Below the pieces are notes generated by a model. The model had not been told where the DNA came from and searched no databases. It saw only the letters and a program-made list of their open reading frames with translations. The translations under genes were made by a program, and so were the position numbers. A DNA stretch of 64,000 nt from Limnohabitans sp. 2KL-51 (GTDB lineage Bacteria; Pseudomonadota; Gammaproteobacteria; Burkholderiales; Burkholderiaceae_C): positions 229,923-293,922 of the forward strand of contig NZ_NESJ01000004.1 in assembly GCF_003063645.1 (NCBI RefSeq). The letters are read 5' to 3'. Below are positions 12,057 to 21,417 of the stretch, piece after piece (within the stretch, counting starts at the first letter, position 1; the number at the start of each line of letters is the position of its first letter).

Positions 12057-14105
12057 ATGTTCAAGAAAATTCTGATTGCCAACCGTGGCGAAATCGCCTG
12101 CCGCGTCATCGCCACCGCCCAAAAAATGGGCATCCAAACCGTGGCCGTTTATTCTGAAGCCGACAAAGAAGCGCGCCATGTTCAACTGGCCGATGAAGCC
12201 GTGCTGATTGGTCCAGCAGCCTCGCGCGAGTCCTACCTCGTGGCTGACAAAATCATCGCCGCAGCCAAAGCCACAGGCGCACAAGCCATTCACCCCGGCT
12301 ACGGTTTTTTGAGCGAGAACGCCGAGTTCTCCAAGCGCTGCGAAGATGAAGGCATCGCCTTCATTGGGCCGCGTCACTTTTCAATTGCCGCCATGGGCGA
12401 CAAGATCGAGTCCAAGAAACTGGCTGGCGCTGCAGGCGTGAACTGCATTCCCGGCGTGAACCACGCGATTGAGACGGCTGAGAAAGCCGTCGAAATTGCC
12501 AAGGGCATCGGCTACCCGGTGATGATCAAAGCCTCGGCGGGCGGCGGCGGCAAGGGCCTGCGCGTGGCCTTCAACGACAAGGAAGCGTTTGAAGGCTTTA
12601 CGTCCTGCCGCAACGAAGCGCGCAACAGCTTTGGCGACGACCGTGTGTTCATCGAGAAGTTTGTTGAGGAACCTCGTCATATCGAAATTCAGGTGCTGGG
12701 CGACAGCCACGGCAACGTGATTTATTTGAACGAGCGCGAGTGTTCGATTCAGCGCCGTCACCAAAAAGTGATCGAGGAAGCGCCTTCACCCTTTATCTCT
12801 GATGCCACCCGCAAAGCCATGGGCGAGCAGGCGGTGCAACTGGCCAAGGCGGTGAAATACCAATCGGCCGGTACGGTGGAGTTTGTGGTCGGCAAAGACC
12901 AGAGCTTTTACTTTTTGGAGATGAACACCCGTTTACAGGTCGAGCACCCGGTGACCGAAGCCATCACCGGCCTGGACCTGGTCGAGATGATGATCCGCGT
13001 GGCCGCGGGCGAGAAATTGCCAATCGAGCAAAAAGACGTACAGCGCAACGGCTGGGCCATCGAGTGCCGGATCAACGCTGAAGACCCGTTCCGCAATTTC
13101 TTGCCTTCTACGGGCCGTTTGGTGCGTTTTCAGACGCCCAAACAAACCATGTTCCAAGGCAATACCGCCGACTTGTTCGGCGTGCGTGTGGACACGGGGG
13201 TGCAAGACGGCGGCGAGATACCGATGTTCTACGACTCGATGATTGCCAAGCTCATCGTGCACGGCAAAGACCGCAACGACGCAATTCACAAAATGCGCGA
13301 AGCCTTGAATGGTTTTGTGATCCGCGGCATCAGCACCAACATCCCTTTCCAGGCTGCTTTGTTGGCGCACCCTCGTTTTGTGTCGGGTGACTTCAACACC
13401 GGCTTCATTGCCGAGCAATACAGCCATGGTTTCCGCGCTGAAGATGTGCCCCACGAAGACCACGATTTCTTGGCCGCACTGGCGGCCTTCGTTCGTCGCA
13501 AGTCGCGCGAGCGTGCCGCGGGTTTAAGTGGTCAGTTGCCAGGATACGACGTGCAAGTGGGCCAAGACTACGCTGTGGTCGAACTGGGCAAGGCGGGCAA
13601 CAACCGTTATGTGCCCGTGCATGTTGACGAATTTGCGGGCAAGCACGGCGAAGCGCAGATCACAGTGAATGGCAAAATCTACGCCATCGCCAGCAACTCG
13701 CGCTTGAACGACATCCGCATCGAAGGCACTTGCAACGGCCTGCCATTCACCGCGCAAATCGAGCGTGGTACCTTGAAGAACCCATTGGCTTTGCAAGTGC
13801 AGCACAACGGTACCCGCATTGAAGCGCTGGTCATGTCGCCCCGCATGGCCGAGTTGCACCAGCTCATGCCTTACAAGGCCCCCCCCGACTTGAGCCGCTT
13901 TGTTTTGTCACCCATGCCTGGCCTTTTGGTCGACGTGGCCGTGTCGGTGGGCCAAAAGGTGCAAGCGGGTGAACGCGTGGCCGTGATCGAAGCCATGAAG
14001 ATGGAAAACGTACTCTTTGCCGCGCAAGACGGCGTGGTCAAGAAAGTGGTGGCCGCCAAAGGCGAATCGCTCACGGTGGACCAGATGATCGTGGAGTTTG
14101 AGTAA
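12057..14105 (+). CDS. pccA: Propionyl-CoA carboxylase alpha chain (biotin carboxylase + BCCP)
   Basis: The 682-residue subunit carboxylates its own biotin using ATP and bicarbonate. In order: a biotin carboxylase N-domain (MFKKILIANRGEIACRVI), ATP-grasp domain with the glycine loop ASAGGGGKGLRVA and the active-site MNTRLQVEHPVTE, the biotin carboxylase C-domain, a linker/BT domain, and a C-terminal biotinyl domain with the attachment motif EAMKMEN (lysine near residue 648). The start is the ATG at 12057; upstream codons in frame come from the intergenic repeat. The next gene begins one base after the stop codon. Confidence 0.96.
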   Translation: MFKKILIANRGEIACRVIATAQKMGIQTVAVYSEADKEARHVQLADEAVLIGPAASRESYLVADKIIAAAKATGAQAIHPGYGFLSENAEFSKRCEDEGIAFIGPRHFSIAAMGDKIESKKLAGAAGVNCIPGVNHAIETAEKAVEIAKGIGYPVMIKASAGGGGKGLRVAFNDKEAFEGFTSCRNEARNSFGDDRVFIEKFVEEPRHIEIQVLGDSHGNVIYLNERECSIQRRHQKVIEEAPSPFISDATRKAMGEQAVQLAKAVKYQSAGTVEFVVGKDQSFYFLEMNTRLQVEHPVTEAITGLDLVEMMIRVAAGEKLPIEQKDVQRNGWAIECRINAEDPFRNFLPSTGRLVRFQTPKQTMFQGNTADLFGVRVDTGVQDGGEIPMFYDSMIAKLIVHGKDRNDAIHKMREALNGFVIRGISTNIPFQAALLAHPRFVSGDFNTGFIAEQYSHGFRAEDVPHEDHDFLAALAAFVRRKSRERAAGLSGQLPGYDVQVGQDYAVVELGKAGNNRYVPVHVDEFAGKHGEAQITVNGKIYAIASNSRLNDIRIEGTCNGLPFTAQIERGTLKNPLALQVQHNGTRIEALVMSPRMAELHQLMPYKAPPDLSRFVLSPMPGLLVDVAVSVGQKVQAGERVAVIEAMKMENVLFAAQDGVVKKVVAAKGESLTVDQMIVEFE

Positions 14106-14588
14106 ATGCCCCGCCCTTTCAAAGTGCTGGGTGTCCAGCAAATTGCCATTGGCGGGCCTGACAAAGGTCGCTTGCAAAAGCTCTGGGTCGACATGTTTGG
14201 CCTGGAGGTGACCGGCACCTACAAAAGCGAACGCGAGAACGTGGACGAAGACATCTGCGCCATCGGCACCGGCCCGTTCAAGGTCGAGGTCGATTTGATG
14301 CAGCCACTCGACCCCGAGAAAAAACCTGCCGTGCACACCACGCCGCTCAACCACATCGGTTTGTGGATTGATGACTTGCCGGTGGCGGTGGATTGGCTCA
14401 CATCACAAGGCGTGCGCTTTGCGCCCGGTGGCATCCGCAAGGGCGCTGCTGGATTTGACATCACGTTTTTGCACCCCAAGGCGAATGAAGAGTTTCCGAT
14501 TGGCGGCGAGGGCGTGTTGATCGAATTGGTGCAGGCACCCGATGAAGTGGTGAAGGCTTTTGCGGCATTGGCGGCCAACGCGCATTGA
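14106..14588 (+). CDS. VOC-family protein, probable methylmalonyl-CoA epimerase
   Basis: The 160-residue vicinal-oxygen-chelate protein has two beta-alpha-beta modules. The C half ([35 protein letters not shown]) closely follows methylmalonyl-CoA epimerases, with metal ligands His83 and Glu140. At the first ligand position, usually His in an HIGIAV stretch, this protein has Gln (QQIAIGG, Gln12). Adjacent to pccA and in the same block as the mutase, it would convert (S)- to (R)-methylmalonyl-CoA and complete the propionyl-CoA to succinyl-CoA route. A different VOC activity remains possible because of the Gln. Confidence 0.75.
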   Translation: MPRPFKVLGVQQIAIGGPDKGRLQKLWVDMFGLEVTGTYKSERENVDEDICAIGTGPFKVEVDLMQPLDPEKKPAVHTTPLNHIGLWIDDLPVAVDWLTSQGVRFAPGGIRKGAAGFDITFLHPKANEEFPIGGEGVLIELVQAPDEVVKAFAALAANAH

Positions 14589-14620
14589 ATTTTGTCGGAC
14601 CTGAAGGGCTGATTGAAAAT

Positions 14621-14687
14621 ATGGCGGGGCTAAAGCCACCGACTTGCAATAAACCGTCTCGTAGGTCGGTGGCTTCAGCCCCGACAT
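14621..14687. terminator. Long imperfect hairpin between convergent genes
   Basis: GGGGCTAAAGCCACCGAC (14626-14643) pairs with GTCGGTGGCTTCAGCCCC (14665-14682) with one mismatch, and the stem extends outward through ATGG/CAT to about 22 bp. It lies between the epimerase candidate and the reverse-strand ferredoxin, so a bidirectional terminator is likely. No T-run follows on either strand, so it could instead be a dispersed palindromic repeat. Confidence 0.55.
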
Positions 14688-14703
14688 GACCTTCAAAAGC
14701 CCG

Positions 14704-15390
14704 TCATGCTCCGGCTTGGCGGGCTTTTGCTTTGGCCAGTGCCGCTTCAATGATGGCGCGTTTGCGGTCCATCTCAGGGGCGTTTTCAGTGCCTTTTGTG
14801 TGTGCGTTCAAGTCGGCCAGCTTGTGCTCGGCTTTGGCCACTTGTTGCTGTTGGTGGGTGGCTTCTTCGCGCACCAGACGCTGCTGGCGCGAGGTGTAGC
14901 GCTCGCGTGCGGTGTGAGCTTGCTCGGCAGACCAGGCAGCCCAGCCAGAATCTGCACCGGTCATATTTTCCAGCGCAATGCAGTCCACCGGGCACACCGG
15001 GATGCACAACTCACACCCCGTGCACCAAGGCTCAATCACGGTGTGCATGACTTTGTTGGCCCCCAAAATCGCATCGGTCGGACAGGCCTTGATGCACAGC
15101 GTGCAGCCGATGCACCATGCCTCGTCGATGATGGCCACGTGCCGTGGGCCTTCAATGCCATGCTCGGGGTTCAGCATGACCATAGGCTGGCCAGTCAGTG
15201 CAGCCAGACGCTCAATACCGGCCTGTCCACCCGGCGGGCATTGGTTGATGGCCGCTTGCCCTTCGGCCATGGCGCGGGCATAGCTGGCGCAATCGGGAAA
15301 GCCGCAACGTGTGCACTGCGTTTGAGGCAGGGCATCGTTGAGGGCAAGAAAAAGCGCCTGGGTCTCAGGCGCTGTGGGCTTCAGGGGCAT
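14704..15390 (-). CDS. RnfB-like [4Fe-4S] ferredoxin
   Basis: The 228-residue protein has an N-terminal Fes-type cluster domain (CTRCGFPDCASYA ... QCPPGG) and a two-cluster ferredoxin domain (CIGCTLCIKACPTDAI and CTGCELCIPVCPVDCI). This matches RnfB/RsxB, but the usual N-terminal membrane helix is absent and no other rnf gene is nearby. Such solitary RnfB-like ferredoxins are common in Burkholderiales and probably act as soluble electron carriers; the partner is unknown. The C-terminal 70 residues are helical and charged. It lies 5 bases after the phaZ stop on the same strand, so the two are probably cotranscribed. Confidence 0.85.
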   Translation of the reverse strand: MPLKPTAPETQALFLALNDALPQTQCTRCGFPDCASYARAMAEGQAAINQCPPGGQAGIERLAALTGQPMVMLNPEHGIEGPRHVAIIDEAWCIGCTLCIKACPTDAILGANKVMHTVIEPWCTGCELCIPVCPVDCIALENMTGADSGWAAWSAEQAHTARERYTSRQQRLVREEATHQQQQVAKAEHKLADLNAHTKGTENAPEMDRKRAIIEAALAKAKARQAGA

Positions 15391-15395
15391 GGGCC

Positions 15396-16985
15396 TCAGG
15401 CTTTGGGGGCCACCCAGGTGGTTTTGACTGTGCCTTTTGGCTGGGCTGCCGCTTTGCCGTTTTTGTCGGGTGCTTTGGCCACAGCTTTGACCGATGTTTT
15501 GACCAGAGTTTTGACAGGCGCTGCGGCTTTGGTCACAGGCTTGGCTGCTGGTGTTGCCACGGCTTTGACGGCAGCTTTGGCCACGCTTGTGGCTGCTGGC
15601 TTGATCGCTGGCTTGACTGGGGCCTTTAGCGGGGTCTTGGCAGGTGCCTTGACCACGGCTTTCGCGGCTTTGGCCGCCACAGGCGCTGCAGCAACTGCCT
15701 TGGGCGCTGACGCCTTGGCCTTGAGTGCATGAGCTTGGATGAATTTCACCACCTGTGGGTACACGATGTCACGCCAGCGGCGACCACTGAAGATACCGTA
15801 ATGGCCTGCGCCAGGCACTTCCAGGTGCTGGCGTTCGCTGGCAGGTACGCCAGTGCAGAGGTCTTGTGCAGCGCGGGTCTGGCCCGAGCCCGAGATGTCA
15901 TCCAGCTCGCCCTCGACAGTCATCAAGCCCGTGCCTTTGATGTCCTGAGGGCGAACGCGCTCCACTTTGCCGTCCACACCCTTGACGTCCCAAGTGCCCT
16001 TGACCAGCTTGAAGTCCTGGAACACGGTCTGGATGGTTTCCAAATAGTAATCGGCATCCATGTCGAGCACGGCGTTGTACTCGTCGTAAAACTTACGGTG
16101 CGCTTCGGTGCTGGCGTCGTCACCCTTGATCAGGTCCTTGAAGTAGTCGTAATGGCTGGTGGCATGGCGGTCGGGGTTCATGGCCACAAAGCCAGTGTGT
16201 TGCAAAAACCCGGGGTACACACGGCGACCGGCACCTGCGAAATTGGCCGGTACGCGGTAGATCACATTGTTTTCAAACCAATCAAAGCTCTTGTTGGTCG
16301 CCAAGTTGTTCACCGCTGTGGGTGATTTGCGTGCATCGATGGGGCCGCCCATCATGGTCATGGTCAATGGGTTTTTTTCGCCACGGCTGGCCATCAATGA
16401 CACTGCCGCCAACACCGGCACGGTAGGCTGGCACACGCTCACCACATGGCAATGGCCGTAGATGGATTGCAGGTGGCGGATGAATTCCTGCACGTAGTTG
16501 ATGTAGTCGTCCAGGTGGAATTCGCCTTCGGACATGGGCACCAAGCGGGCGTTTTTCCAGTCGGTGATGTAGACCTTGTGGCCTTGCAGCATGGTTTTGA
16601 CAGTGTCACGCAGCAACGTGGCGTAGTGGCCGGACAAAGGCGCTACCATCAAAACGACGGGCTGGCTTTTGAGGAGTGACAGGGTTGCAGGATCGTCCGT
16701 GAAGCGCTTGAAGCGGCGCAGCTCACAAAAGGGCTTGTCGATCTCGATGCGCTCATGGATGGCGACGTCCGTTTGGTTGACCTTGACGGTCTGAATGCCA
16801 AACGTTGGTTTCTCGTAATCTTTGCCCAAACGGTGCATCAGGGCGTAGCCAGCGGACACTCGCTGGGCCAAAGGCGTTTGCGCCATGGGGTTCAGGGGGT
16901 TGCTGTAGAGCTTGGCTGCAGCTTGTGCCAGATCGGAAAAAGGCTCCATGATCGAGCGTTGCGTTTCATAAATCTGATAAAGCAT
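15396..16985 (-). CDS. phaZ: Intracellular polyhydroxyalkanoate depolymerase with Ala/Lys/Pro-rich tail
   Basis: PhaZ hydrolyses stored PHA granules. The first about 415 residues match the intracellular depolymerase family: MLYQIYETQRSIMEPF at the start and the lipase-like nucleophile elbow with cysteine, VSVCQPTVPVLAAV (Cys185), as in the PhaZa1 type. The last 110 residues are a low-complexity Ala/Lys/Pro/Val tail (repeats such as KAPAKTPLKAPVK) resembling histone H1-like tails of PhaF or AlgP proteins. The tail is not part of the usual depolymerase and may hold the enzyme at nucleoid-bound granules (inference). A standalone regulatory site is not obvious upstream. Confidence 0.92.
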   Translation of the reverse strand: MLYQIYETQRSIMEPFSDLAQAAAKLYSNPLNPMAQTPLAQRVSAGYALMHRLGKDYEKPTFGIQTVKVNQTDVAIHERIEIDKPFCELRRFKRFTDDPATLSLLKSQPVVLMVAPLSGHYATLLRDTVKTMLQGHKVYITDWKNARLVPMSEGEFHLDDYINYVQEFIRHLQSIYGHCHVVSVCQPTVPVLAAVSLMASRGEKNPLTMTMMGGPIDARKSPTAVNNLATNKSFDWFENNVIYRVPANFAGAGRRVYPGFLQHTGFVAMNPDRHATSHYDYFKDLIKGDDASTEAHRKFYDEYNAVLDMDADYYLETIQTVFQDFKLVKGTWDVKGVDGKVERVRPQDIKGTGLMTVEGELDDISGSGQTRAAQDLCTGVPASERQHLEVPGAGHYGIFSGRRWRDIVYPQVVKFIQAHALKAKASAPKAVAAAPVAAKAAKAVVKAPAKTPLKAPVKPAIKPAATSVAKAAVKAVATPAAKPVTKAAAPVKTLVKTSVKAVAKAPDKNGKAAAQPKGTVKTTWVAPKA

Positions 16986-17098
16986 GTGACAGTTTCCCTT
17001 GCAACAAAATGATGCACTGCAGCAATAGTACAGGAGACCAGCATATATTTTTTGAGTTTGCCCCCTAATTGACAGTCACCTTCCGGACCGTCCAAAAA

Positions 17099-17124
17099 GA
17101 AACCGCCCCGTCAGGGGCGGTTTC
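17099..17124 (-). terminator. Rho-independent terminator of tyrB
   Basis: An 11-bp perfect stem GAAACCGCCCC / GGGGCGGTTTC with a GTCA loop lies 30 bases after the tyrB stop. On the reverse strand the stem is followed by TTTTTGGA, giving a typical intrinsic terminator. Confidence 0.85.
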
Positions 17125-17153
17125 AAACCGGATTTCAGTCTTGAAGGGGGCGG

Positions 17154-18350
17154 TCAGACGACTTTGGCAATCGATGCGCAGACGTAATCGATGTTTTTGC
17201 TGTTCAGCGCGGCGACGCACATGCGGCCGGTGTCGGTGCCATACACGCCAAACTCGCTGCGCAGGCGCACCATTTGGTCTTTGGTCAGACCCGAATAGCT
17301 GAACATGCCAATCTGGGTGGTGATAAAGCTCATGTCTTGTTTCACGCCAGCGGCTTTGAGGCTGTCCACCAGTTTTTGGCGCATGGCCTTGATGCGCACG
17401 CGCATCTCGGCCAGTTCGCTTTCCCACTGGGCGCGCAGTTCGGGGTTGTTCAGAACAGCCGCCACCACCGCGCCACCGTGGATGGGTGGGTTGGAGTAGT
17501 TGGTGCGGATGGCGATTTTGAGTTGCGACAACACGCGGGAGGCTTCTTCTTTGTCAGAGGCCACCACCGACAAGGCGCCCACCCGCTCACCGTACAGGCT
17601 GAAGCTCTTGGAGAACGACGTCGACACGAAGATGTTCAGGCCCGCAGCCACAAACTTGCCGATCACGGCACCGTCCTCTTGGATGCCGTGGCCAAAGCCC
17701 TGGTAAGCCATGTCCAAAAAGGCGGTCAGGTTTTTCGCCTTGACGACGGCAATGACCTGGTCCCACTCTGCTGCAGTGATGTCGTAGCCGGTCGGGTTGT
17801 GGCAGCAGGCGTGTAACACAACGATGGTGCCCGCGGCCGCGGCGTTCAGGCTGGCCAACATGCCATCGAAGTTCACGCCCCGATTGACCGCGTCGTAATA
17901 GGCGTAGCTCTCTACTTCAAAACCGGCGTTCACGAAGATGGCGCGGTGGTTTTCCCAGCTGGGGTCAGAAATCAGCACTTTGGCCTTGGGGCTGACTTTT
18001 TTCAGAAAGTCGGCACCGATTTTCAGGCCGCCCGTGCCGCCGATGGCCTGCACGGTGGACACGCGGCCCGACTTGACCACGTCGGATTCAGCGCCAAACA
18101 CCAGCGCTTTGACGGCGTTGTCATAGGCCACGATGCCGTCAATTGGCAGGTAGCCACGCGCGGTGGGGGTGGCCATCATGGTTTTTTCAGCCGCTTGCAC
18201 GCATTGCAGCAGGGGCAGTTTGCCGTTGTCGTCGAAGTAAACGCCCACGCCTAAGTTCACTTTGTTGGGGTTGGTGTCGGCGTTGAATTGTTCGTTCAGA
18301 CCCAGGATCGGGTCGCGGGGGGCCATTTCGACGGCGGAAAACAAAGACAT
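17154..18350 (-). CDS. tyrB: Aromatic amino acid aminotransferase
   Basis: This 398-residue class I PLP aminotransferase catalyses the last step of Tyr/Phe synthesis and may also accept aspartate. Seen are NLGVGVYFDDNGKLPLL, the substrate/PLP region HACCHNPTGYD, FLDMAYQGFGHG, and the PLP-lysine segment STSFSKSFSLYGERVGAL, followed by the conserved Arg in TNYSNPPIHG and near the C-terminus. TyrB and AspC cannot be separated by eye with certainty. It has its own terminator and sits divergently from the ccdAB pair. Confidence 0.92.
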   Translation of the reverse strand: MSLFSAVEMAPRDPILGLNEQFNADTNPNKVNLGVGVYFDDNGKLPLLQCVQAAEKTMMATPTARGYLPIDGIVAYDNAVKALVFGAESDVVKSGRVSTVQAIGGTGGLKIGADFLKKVSPKAKVLISDPSWENHRAIFVNAGFEVESYAYYDAVNRGVNFDGMLASLNAAAAGTIVVLHACCHNPTGYDITAAEWDQVIAVVKAKNLTAFLDMAYQGFGHGIQEDGAVIGKFVAAGLNIFVSTSFSKSFSLYGERVGALSVVASDKEEASRVLSQLKIAIRTNYSNPPIHGGAVVAAVLNNPELRAQWESELAEMRVRIKAMRQKLVDSLKAAGVKQDMSFITTQIGMFSYSGLTKDQMVRLRSEFGVYGTDTGRMCVAALNSKNIDYVCASIAKVV

Positions 18351-18523
18351 GGTGACAATCCTGTGTAGTCAATGGGGAAAAGCCCTTTATTTTAGGCTCA
18401 AACCACTGCACCGGCGCGTTCCAACTCAAGGCGGTGTGGGCTCCGTAATCCGTTGGCTTTGGGTCTTGGGCAGATGGATTGGACTGCAGACACTTGGTCT
18501 TGCAAAGCACTTTAATGTTATTT

Positions 18524-18542
18524 TGCGCATAAACTATGCGCA
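18524..18542 (+). promoter_or_regulatory. Operator-like palindrome upstream of ccdAB
   Basis: TGCGCATA-AAC-TATGCGCA is a perfect 8-bp inverted repeat 19 bases before the antitoxin ATG, overlapping a plausible -10 (TAAACT). It fits the autoregulatory site expected for a CcdA-type antitoxin. Regulation is inferred from placement. Confidence 0.6.
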
Positions 18543-18561
18543 TACTTCTCGGAGGTTCCGC

Positions 18562-18801
18562 ATGTTGCGCTTTGAAGATGCCCCGAAAAAGCCCGTCAAT
18601 TTATCGCTCAACGCTGAGGTGCTGGCCATGGCGCGTGAACTGGACATGAATGTGTCACGCACGGTGGATGCCTTGCTGGCTCAAGAAGTCAAGCGCCAGT
18701 ATTGGGCGCGCTGGCAGGCGCAAAACCTGGATGCCATTGCCAGCTACAACGCCCGCATCGAGCAAGAGGGCTTGCCCCTGGACGCTTACCGCAGTTTCTG
18801 A
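18562..18801 (+). CDS. ccdA: CcdA-family antitoxin
   Basis: The 79-residue protein has an N-terminal ribbon-helix-helix region (PVNLSLNAEVLAMARELDMNVSRTVDALL) and the CcdA-type C-terminal tail ending in IEQEGLPLDAYRSF, which in the family wraps the toxin. I chose the ATG at 18562 after a GGAGG site. The open frame extends 300 bases upstream but without family similarity. The toxin gene starts 3 bases after the stop. Confidence 0.88.
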   Translation: MLRFEDAPKKPVNLSLNAEVLAMARELDMNVSRTVDALLAQEVKRQYWARWQAQNLDAIASYNARIEQEGLPLDAYRSF

Positions 18802-18804
18802 GCC

Positions 18805-19119
18805 ATGGCCCAGTTCGACGTGTATGCCCACCCGGATGCCCACATGCGCGAGCGCACCCCCTATTTGCTGGACGTTCAAAACAGCTTTTTGGACAAGATT
18901 GCCACGCGTATCGTGATTCCCTTGCGAAGCGCCGAATATGCCCCTTTGCCGATGCGTGACCTCAACCCTGTCTGTACGGTGGATGGTCAGGCGCTGGTGC
19001 TGGACAGTGCTGCGCTTGCCGCAGTGCCTCTGCGCTGGTTGGGTGCGCCGCTGTTGAATTTGCGCGCCCAAGCACCCGATGTGGTCAATGCGCTCGACAT
19101 TTTGTTTGGCGGCTATTGA
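18805..19119 (+). CDS. ccdB: CcdB-family gyrase toxin
   Basis: The 104-residue protein opens with MAQFDVYAHPD and contains PYLLDVQNSFLD and RIVIPL, the hallmarks of CcdB, which poisons DNA gyrase. The C-terminal end, important for gyrase poisoning in F CcdB, differs (NALDILFGGY rather than the F ending), so toxicity should not be taken for granted. It is paired with ccdA three bases upstream. The chromosomal position between tyrB and uvrB suggests a domesticated or stabilising module. Confidence 0.85.
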   Translation: MAQFDVYAHPDAHMRERTPYLLDVQNSFLDKIATRIVIPLRSAEYAPLPMRDLNPVCTVDGQALVLDSAALAAVPLRWLGAPLLNLRAQAPDVVNALDILFGGY

Positions 19120-19191
19120 CCTCAGGGCGTGCTCTGAGCAGGCAGATTCAGTCCGGTCAGTCGCTCCTCTTTCCACAAAAAACGAGTTCCC

Positions 19192-21303
19192 ATGTCTGAA
19201 ATCATTCCTCTGTCAGAGGTCACATCTGTCCCACTCGATGGCCAATTTATTAGCTACCCGGGCTCGCCCTTTGAGCTGTTCCAGCCTTACCCGCCCGCTG
19301 GCGACCAGCCCGTGGCCATTGAGCAGCTGGTCGAAGGCGTGCACGATGGCGAGGTGTTCCAGACCCTGTTGGGCGTGACCGGCTCTGGTAAGACTTTCAC
19401 CATGGCCAATGTGATCGCACAAATAGGCAAGCCCGCCATTGTGTTTGCGCCTAACAAAACGTTGGCGGCGCAGCTGTACAGCGAGTTCCGAGAGTTCTTT
19501 CCCAAAAACGCGGTCGAGTACTTTGTCAGTTATTACGACTACTACCAACCTGAGGCCTATGTGCCGCAGCGCGACCTGTTCATTGAAAAAGACAGCGCGA
19601 TCAACGAGCACATCGAGCAGATGCGCCTGTCGTGTACCAAAAGCATCATGGAGCGGCGCGATGTGGTGATCGTGGCCACGGTCTCGGCCATCTACGGCAT
19701 TGGCGAGCCTGAGAGCTACCACCGCATGATCATGACGCTGCGCACCGGCGACAAGCTGGGCCAGCGCGACGTGATCGCGCAGCTGATCCGCATGCAGTAC
19801 CAGCGCAACGACATGGAATTCAGCCGAGGCAAATTCCGCGTACGGGGCGACACCATCGACGTGTTTCCGGCCGAGCATTCCGAGTTAGCCATCCGCATCG
19901 AGCTTTTTGACGACGAGATTGAGAGCCTGCAACTGTTCGATCCGCTCACCGGGCGCATTCGCCAGAAGATCCCGCGCTTCACGGTTTACCCGTCCAGTCA
20001 CTACGTGACGCCGCGCGACAAGGTGTTGGCGGCGGTAGAAACCATCAAGGTGGAGCTGGCTCAGCGCTTGAAAGAACTGGTGGGCATGGGCAAGCTGGTC
20101 GAGGCGCAGCGGCTGGAGCAGCGCACCCGGTTTGACTTGGAAATGTTGTCCGAAGTGGGCCACTGTAAGGGCATTGAGAATTACACGCGCCATTTGTCGG
20201 GCGCGGCACCTGGTGACGCGCCCAGCACGCTGACCGACTACATGCCGCCCGACGCCATCATGTTTCTGGACGAAAGTCACCAGATGATTGGCCAGCTCAA
20301 CGCCATGTACAACGGCGACAAGGCCCGCAAGACCACCTTGGTGGAATACGGCTTTCGCTTGCCCAGCGCTTTAGACAACCGCCCGCTCAAGTTTGAAGAG
20401 TTTGAAAAGCGCATGCGCCAGTGCATCTTTGTCTCGGCCACGCCCGCCGACTATGAAAAGACGCATTCGGGCAAAGTGGTCGAACAAGTGGTGCGCCCCA
20501 CAGGTTTGGTCGACCCGCAGGTCGAGGTGCGCCCTGCCATCCACCAGGTGGACGACGTGCTGCAGGAAATTCGTATCCGGGTGGACAAGCACGAGCGGGT
20601 GCTGATCACCACGCTGACCAAGCGCATGGCCGAGCAGCTGACCGATTACCTGAGCGACAACGGCGTCAAGGTGCGCTACCTGCACAGCGACGTGGACACG
20701 GTGGAGCGGGTCGAGATTTTGCGTGACCTGCGCTTGGGCGCTTTCGATGTGCTGGTGGGCATCAACTTGCTGCGCGAGGGCCTTGATATTCCCGAGGTCT
20801 CGTTGGTGGCGATTTTGGACGCCGACAAAGAAGGCTTCTTGCGATCCGAGCGGAGCTTGATCCAGACCATTGGCCGTGCAGCGCGCAACCTCAACGGGCG
20901 CGCCATTTTGTACGCCGACCGCATCACGGAGTCGATGAAAAAAGCCATGGGCGAGACCGAGCGCCGCCGCATCAAGCAAGTGGCGCACAACGAGGTCATG
21001 GGCATCACGCCCAAGAGCATTGTCAAAAAGGTCAAAGACCTGATCGACGGCGTTTACAGCGAAAAGTCGGGCAAAGAAGCCGAGCGCTTAGAGCAAGCTG
21101 CGGTGCAAAGGGCCAAAGTGGAGGACATGAGCGAGAAAGACATCGCCCGTGCCATCAAGCAGTTGGAGAAGCAAATGATGGAACACGCCCGCAACCTGGA
21201 GTTCGAAAAGGCCGCTCAGGTACGCGACCAACTGACCATCCTGAAGGAGCAGGCCTTTGGCGCGGCAGGGGGCGACCACATCGTGCCGCTGATCAGGGCT
21301 TGA
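19192..21303 (+). CDS. uvrB: Excinuclease ABC subunit B
   Basis: UvrB is the damage-verification helicase of nucleotide excision repair. The 703-residue protein shows Walker [14 protein letters not shown], the beta-hairpin region [15 protein letters not shown], the DEAH-like box MFLDESHQM, helicase motifs ([39 protein letters not shown]) and the C-terminal UVR motif ([24 protein letters not shown]), which contacts UvrC. It is slightly longer than the E. coli protein owing to an N-terminal extension. No SOS-type box was recognised upstream. Confidence 0.97.
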   Translation: MSEIIPLSEVTSVPLDGQFISYPGSPFELFQPYPPAGDQPVAIEQLVEGVHDGEVFQTLLGVTGSGKTFTMANVIAQIGKPAIVFAPNKTLAAQLYSEFREFFPKNAVEYFVSYYDYYQPEAYVPQRDLFIEKDSAINEHIEQMRLSCTKSIMERRDVVIVATVSAIYGIGEPESYHRMIMTLRTGDKLGQRDVIAQLIRMQYQRNDMEFSRGKFRVRGDTIDVFPAEHSELAIRIELFDDEIESLQLFDPLTGRIRQKIPRFTVYPSSHYVTPRDKVLAAVETIKVELAQRLKELVGMGKLVEAQRLEQRTRFDLEMLSEVGHCKGIENYTRHLSGAAPGDAPSTLTDYMPPDAIMFLDESHQMIGQLNAMYNGDKARKTTLVEYGFRLPSALDNRPLKFEEFEKRMRQCIFVSATPADYEKTHSGKVVEQVVRPTGLVDPQVEVRPAIHQVDDVLQEIRIRVDKHERVLITTLTKRMAEQLTDYLSDNGVKVRYLHSDVDTVERVEILRDLRLGAFDVLVGINLLREGLDIPEVSLVAILDADKEGFLRSERSLIQTIGRAARNLNGRAILYADRITESMKKAMGETERRRIKQVAHNEVMGITPKSIVKKVKDLIDGVYSEKSGKEAERLEQAAVQRAKVEDMSEKDIARAIKQLEKQMMEHARNLEFEKAAQVRDQLTILKEQAFGAAGGDHIVPLIRA

Positions 21304-21311
21304 ATAACCCT

Positions 21312-21337
21312 ATAACCCGACTGATTTGATCGGGTAT
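21312..21337 (+). promoter_or_regulatory. IscR type 1 binding site, copy 1
   Basis: ATAACCCGACTGATTTGAT followed by CGGGTAT resembles the E. coli type 1 IscR box, recognised by the [2Fe-2S] form. Dyad symmetry is visible between CCCGA and TCGGG. It lies about 80 bases before iscR, so the operon is probably repressed by holo-IscR. Confidence 0.7.
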
Positions 21338-21342
21338 GCCTT

Positions 21343-21367
21343 ATACTTGACTTGTTTAGTCGGGAAC
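21343..21367 (+). promoter_or_regulatory. IscR type 1 binding site, copy 2, overlapping a -35
   Basis: ATACTTGACTTGTTTAGTC followed by GGGAAC matches the type 1 IscR consensus better than copy 1 (CTTGACT / AGTCGGG dyad). It contains a TTGACT -35-like hexamer, so bound IscR would occlude RNA polymerase. The two copies are centred about 30 bp apart, which may allow cooperative binding. Confidence 0.7.
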
Positions 21368-21417
21368 CAACTCAGCCGGTTTTCAGACAGCACTTCCACC
21401 CACTTCAGGAGTCTGCC

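Noticed and set aside
14686..15732. 348-codon forward frame opposite the ferredoxin and phaZ tail
   Set aside because: The repetitive Ala/Thr/Gly end is the reverse reading of the Lys/Ala-rich tail codons; no ribosome-binding site or family.
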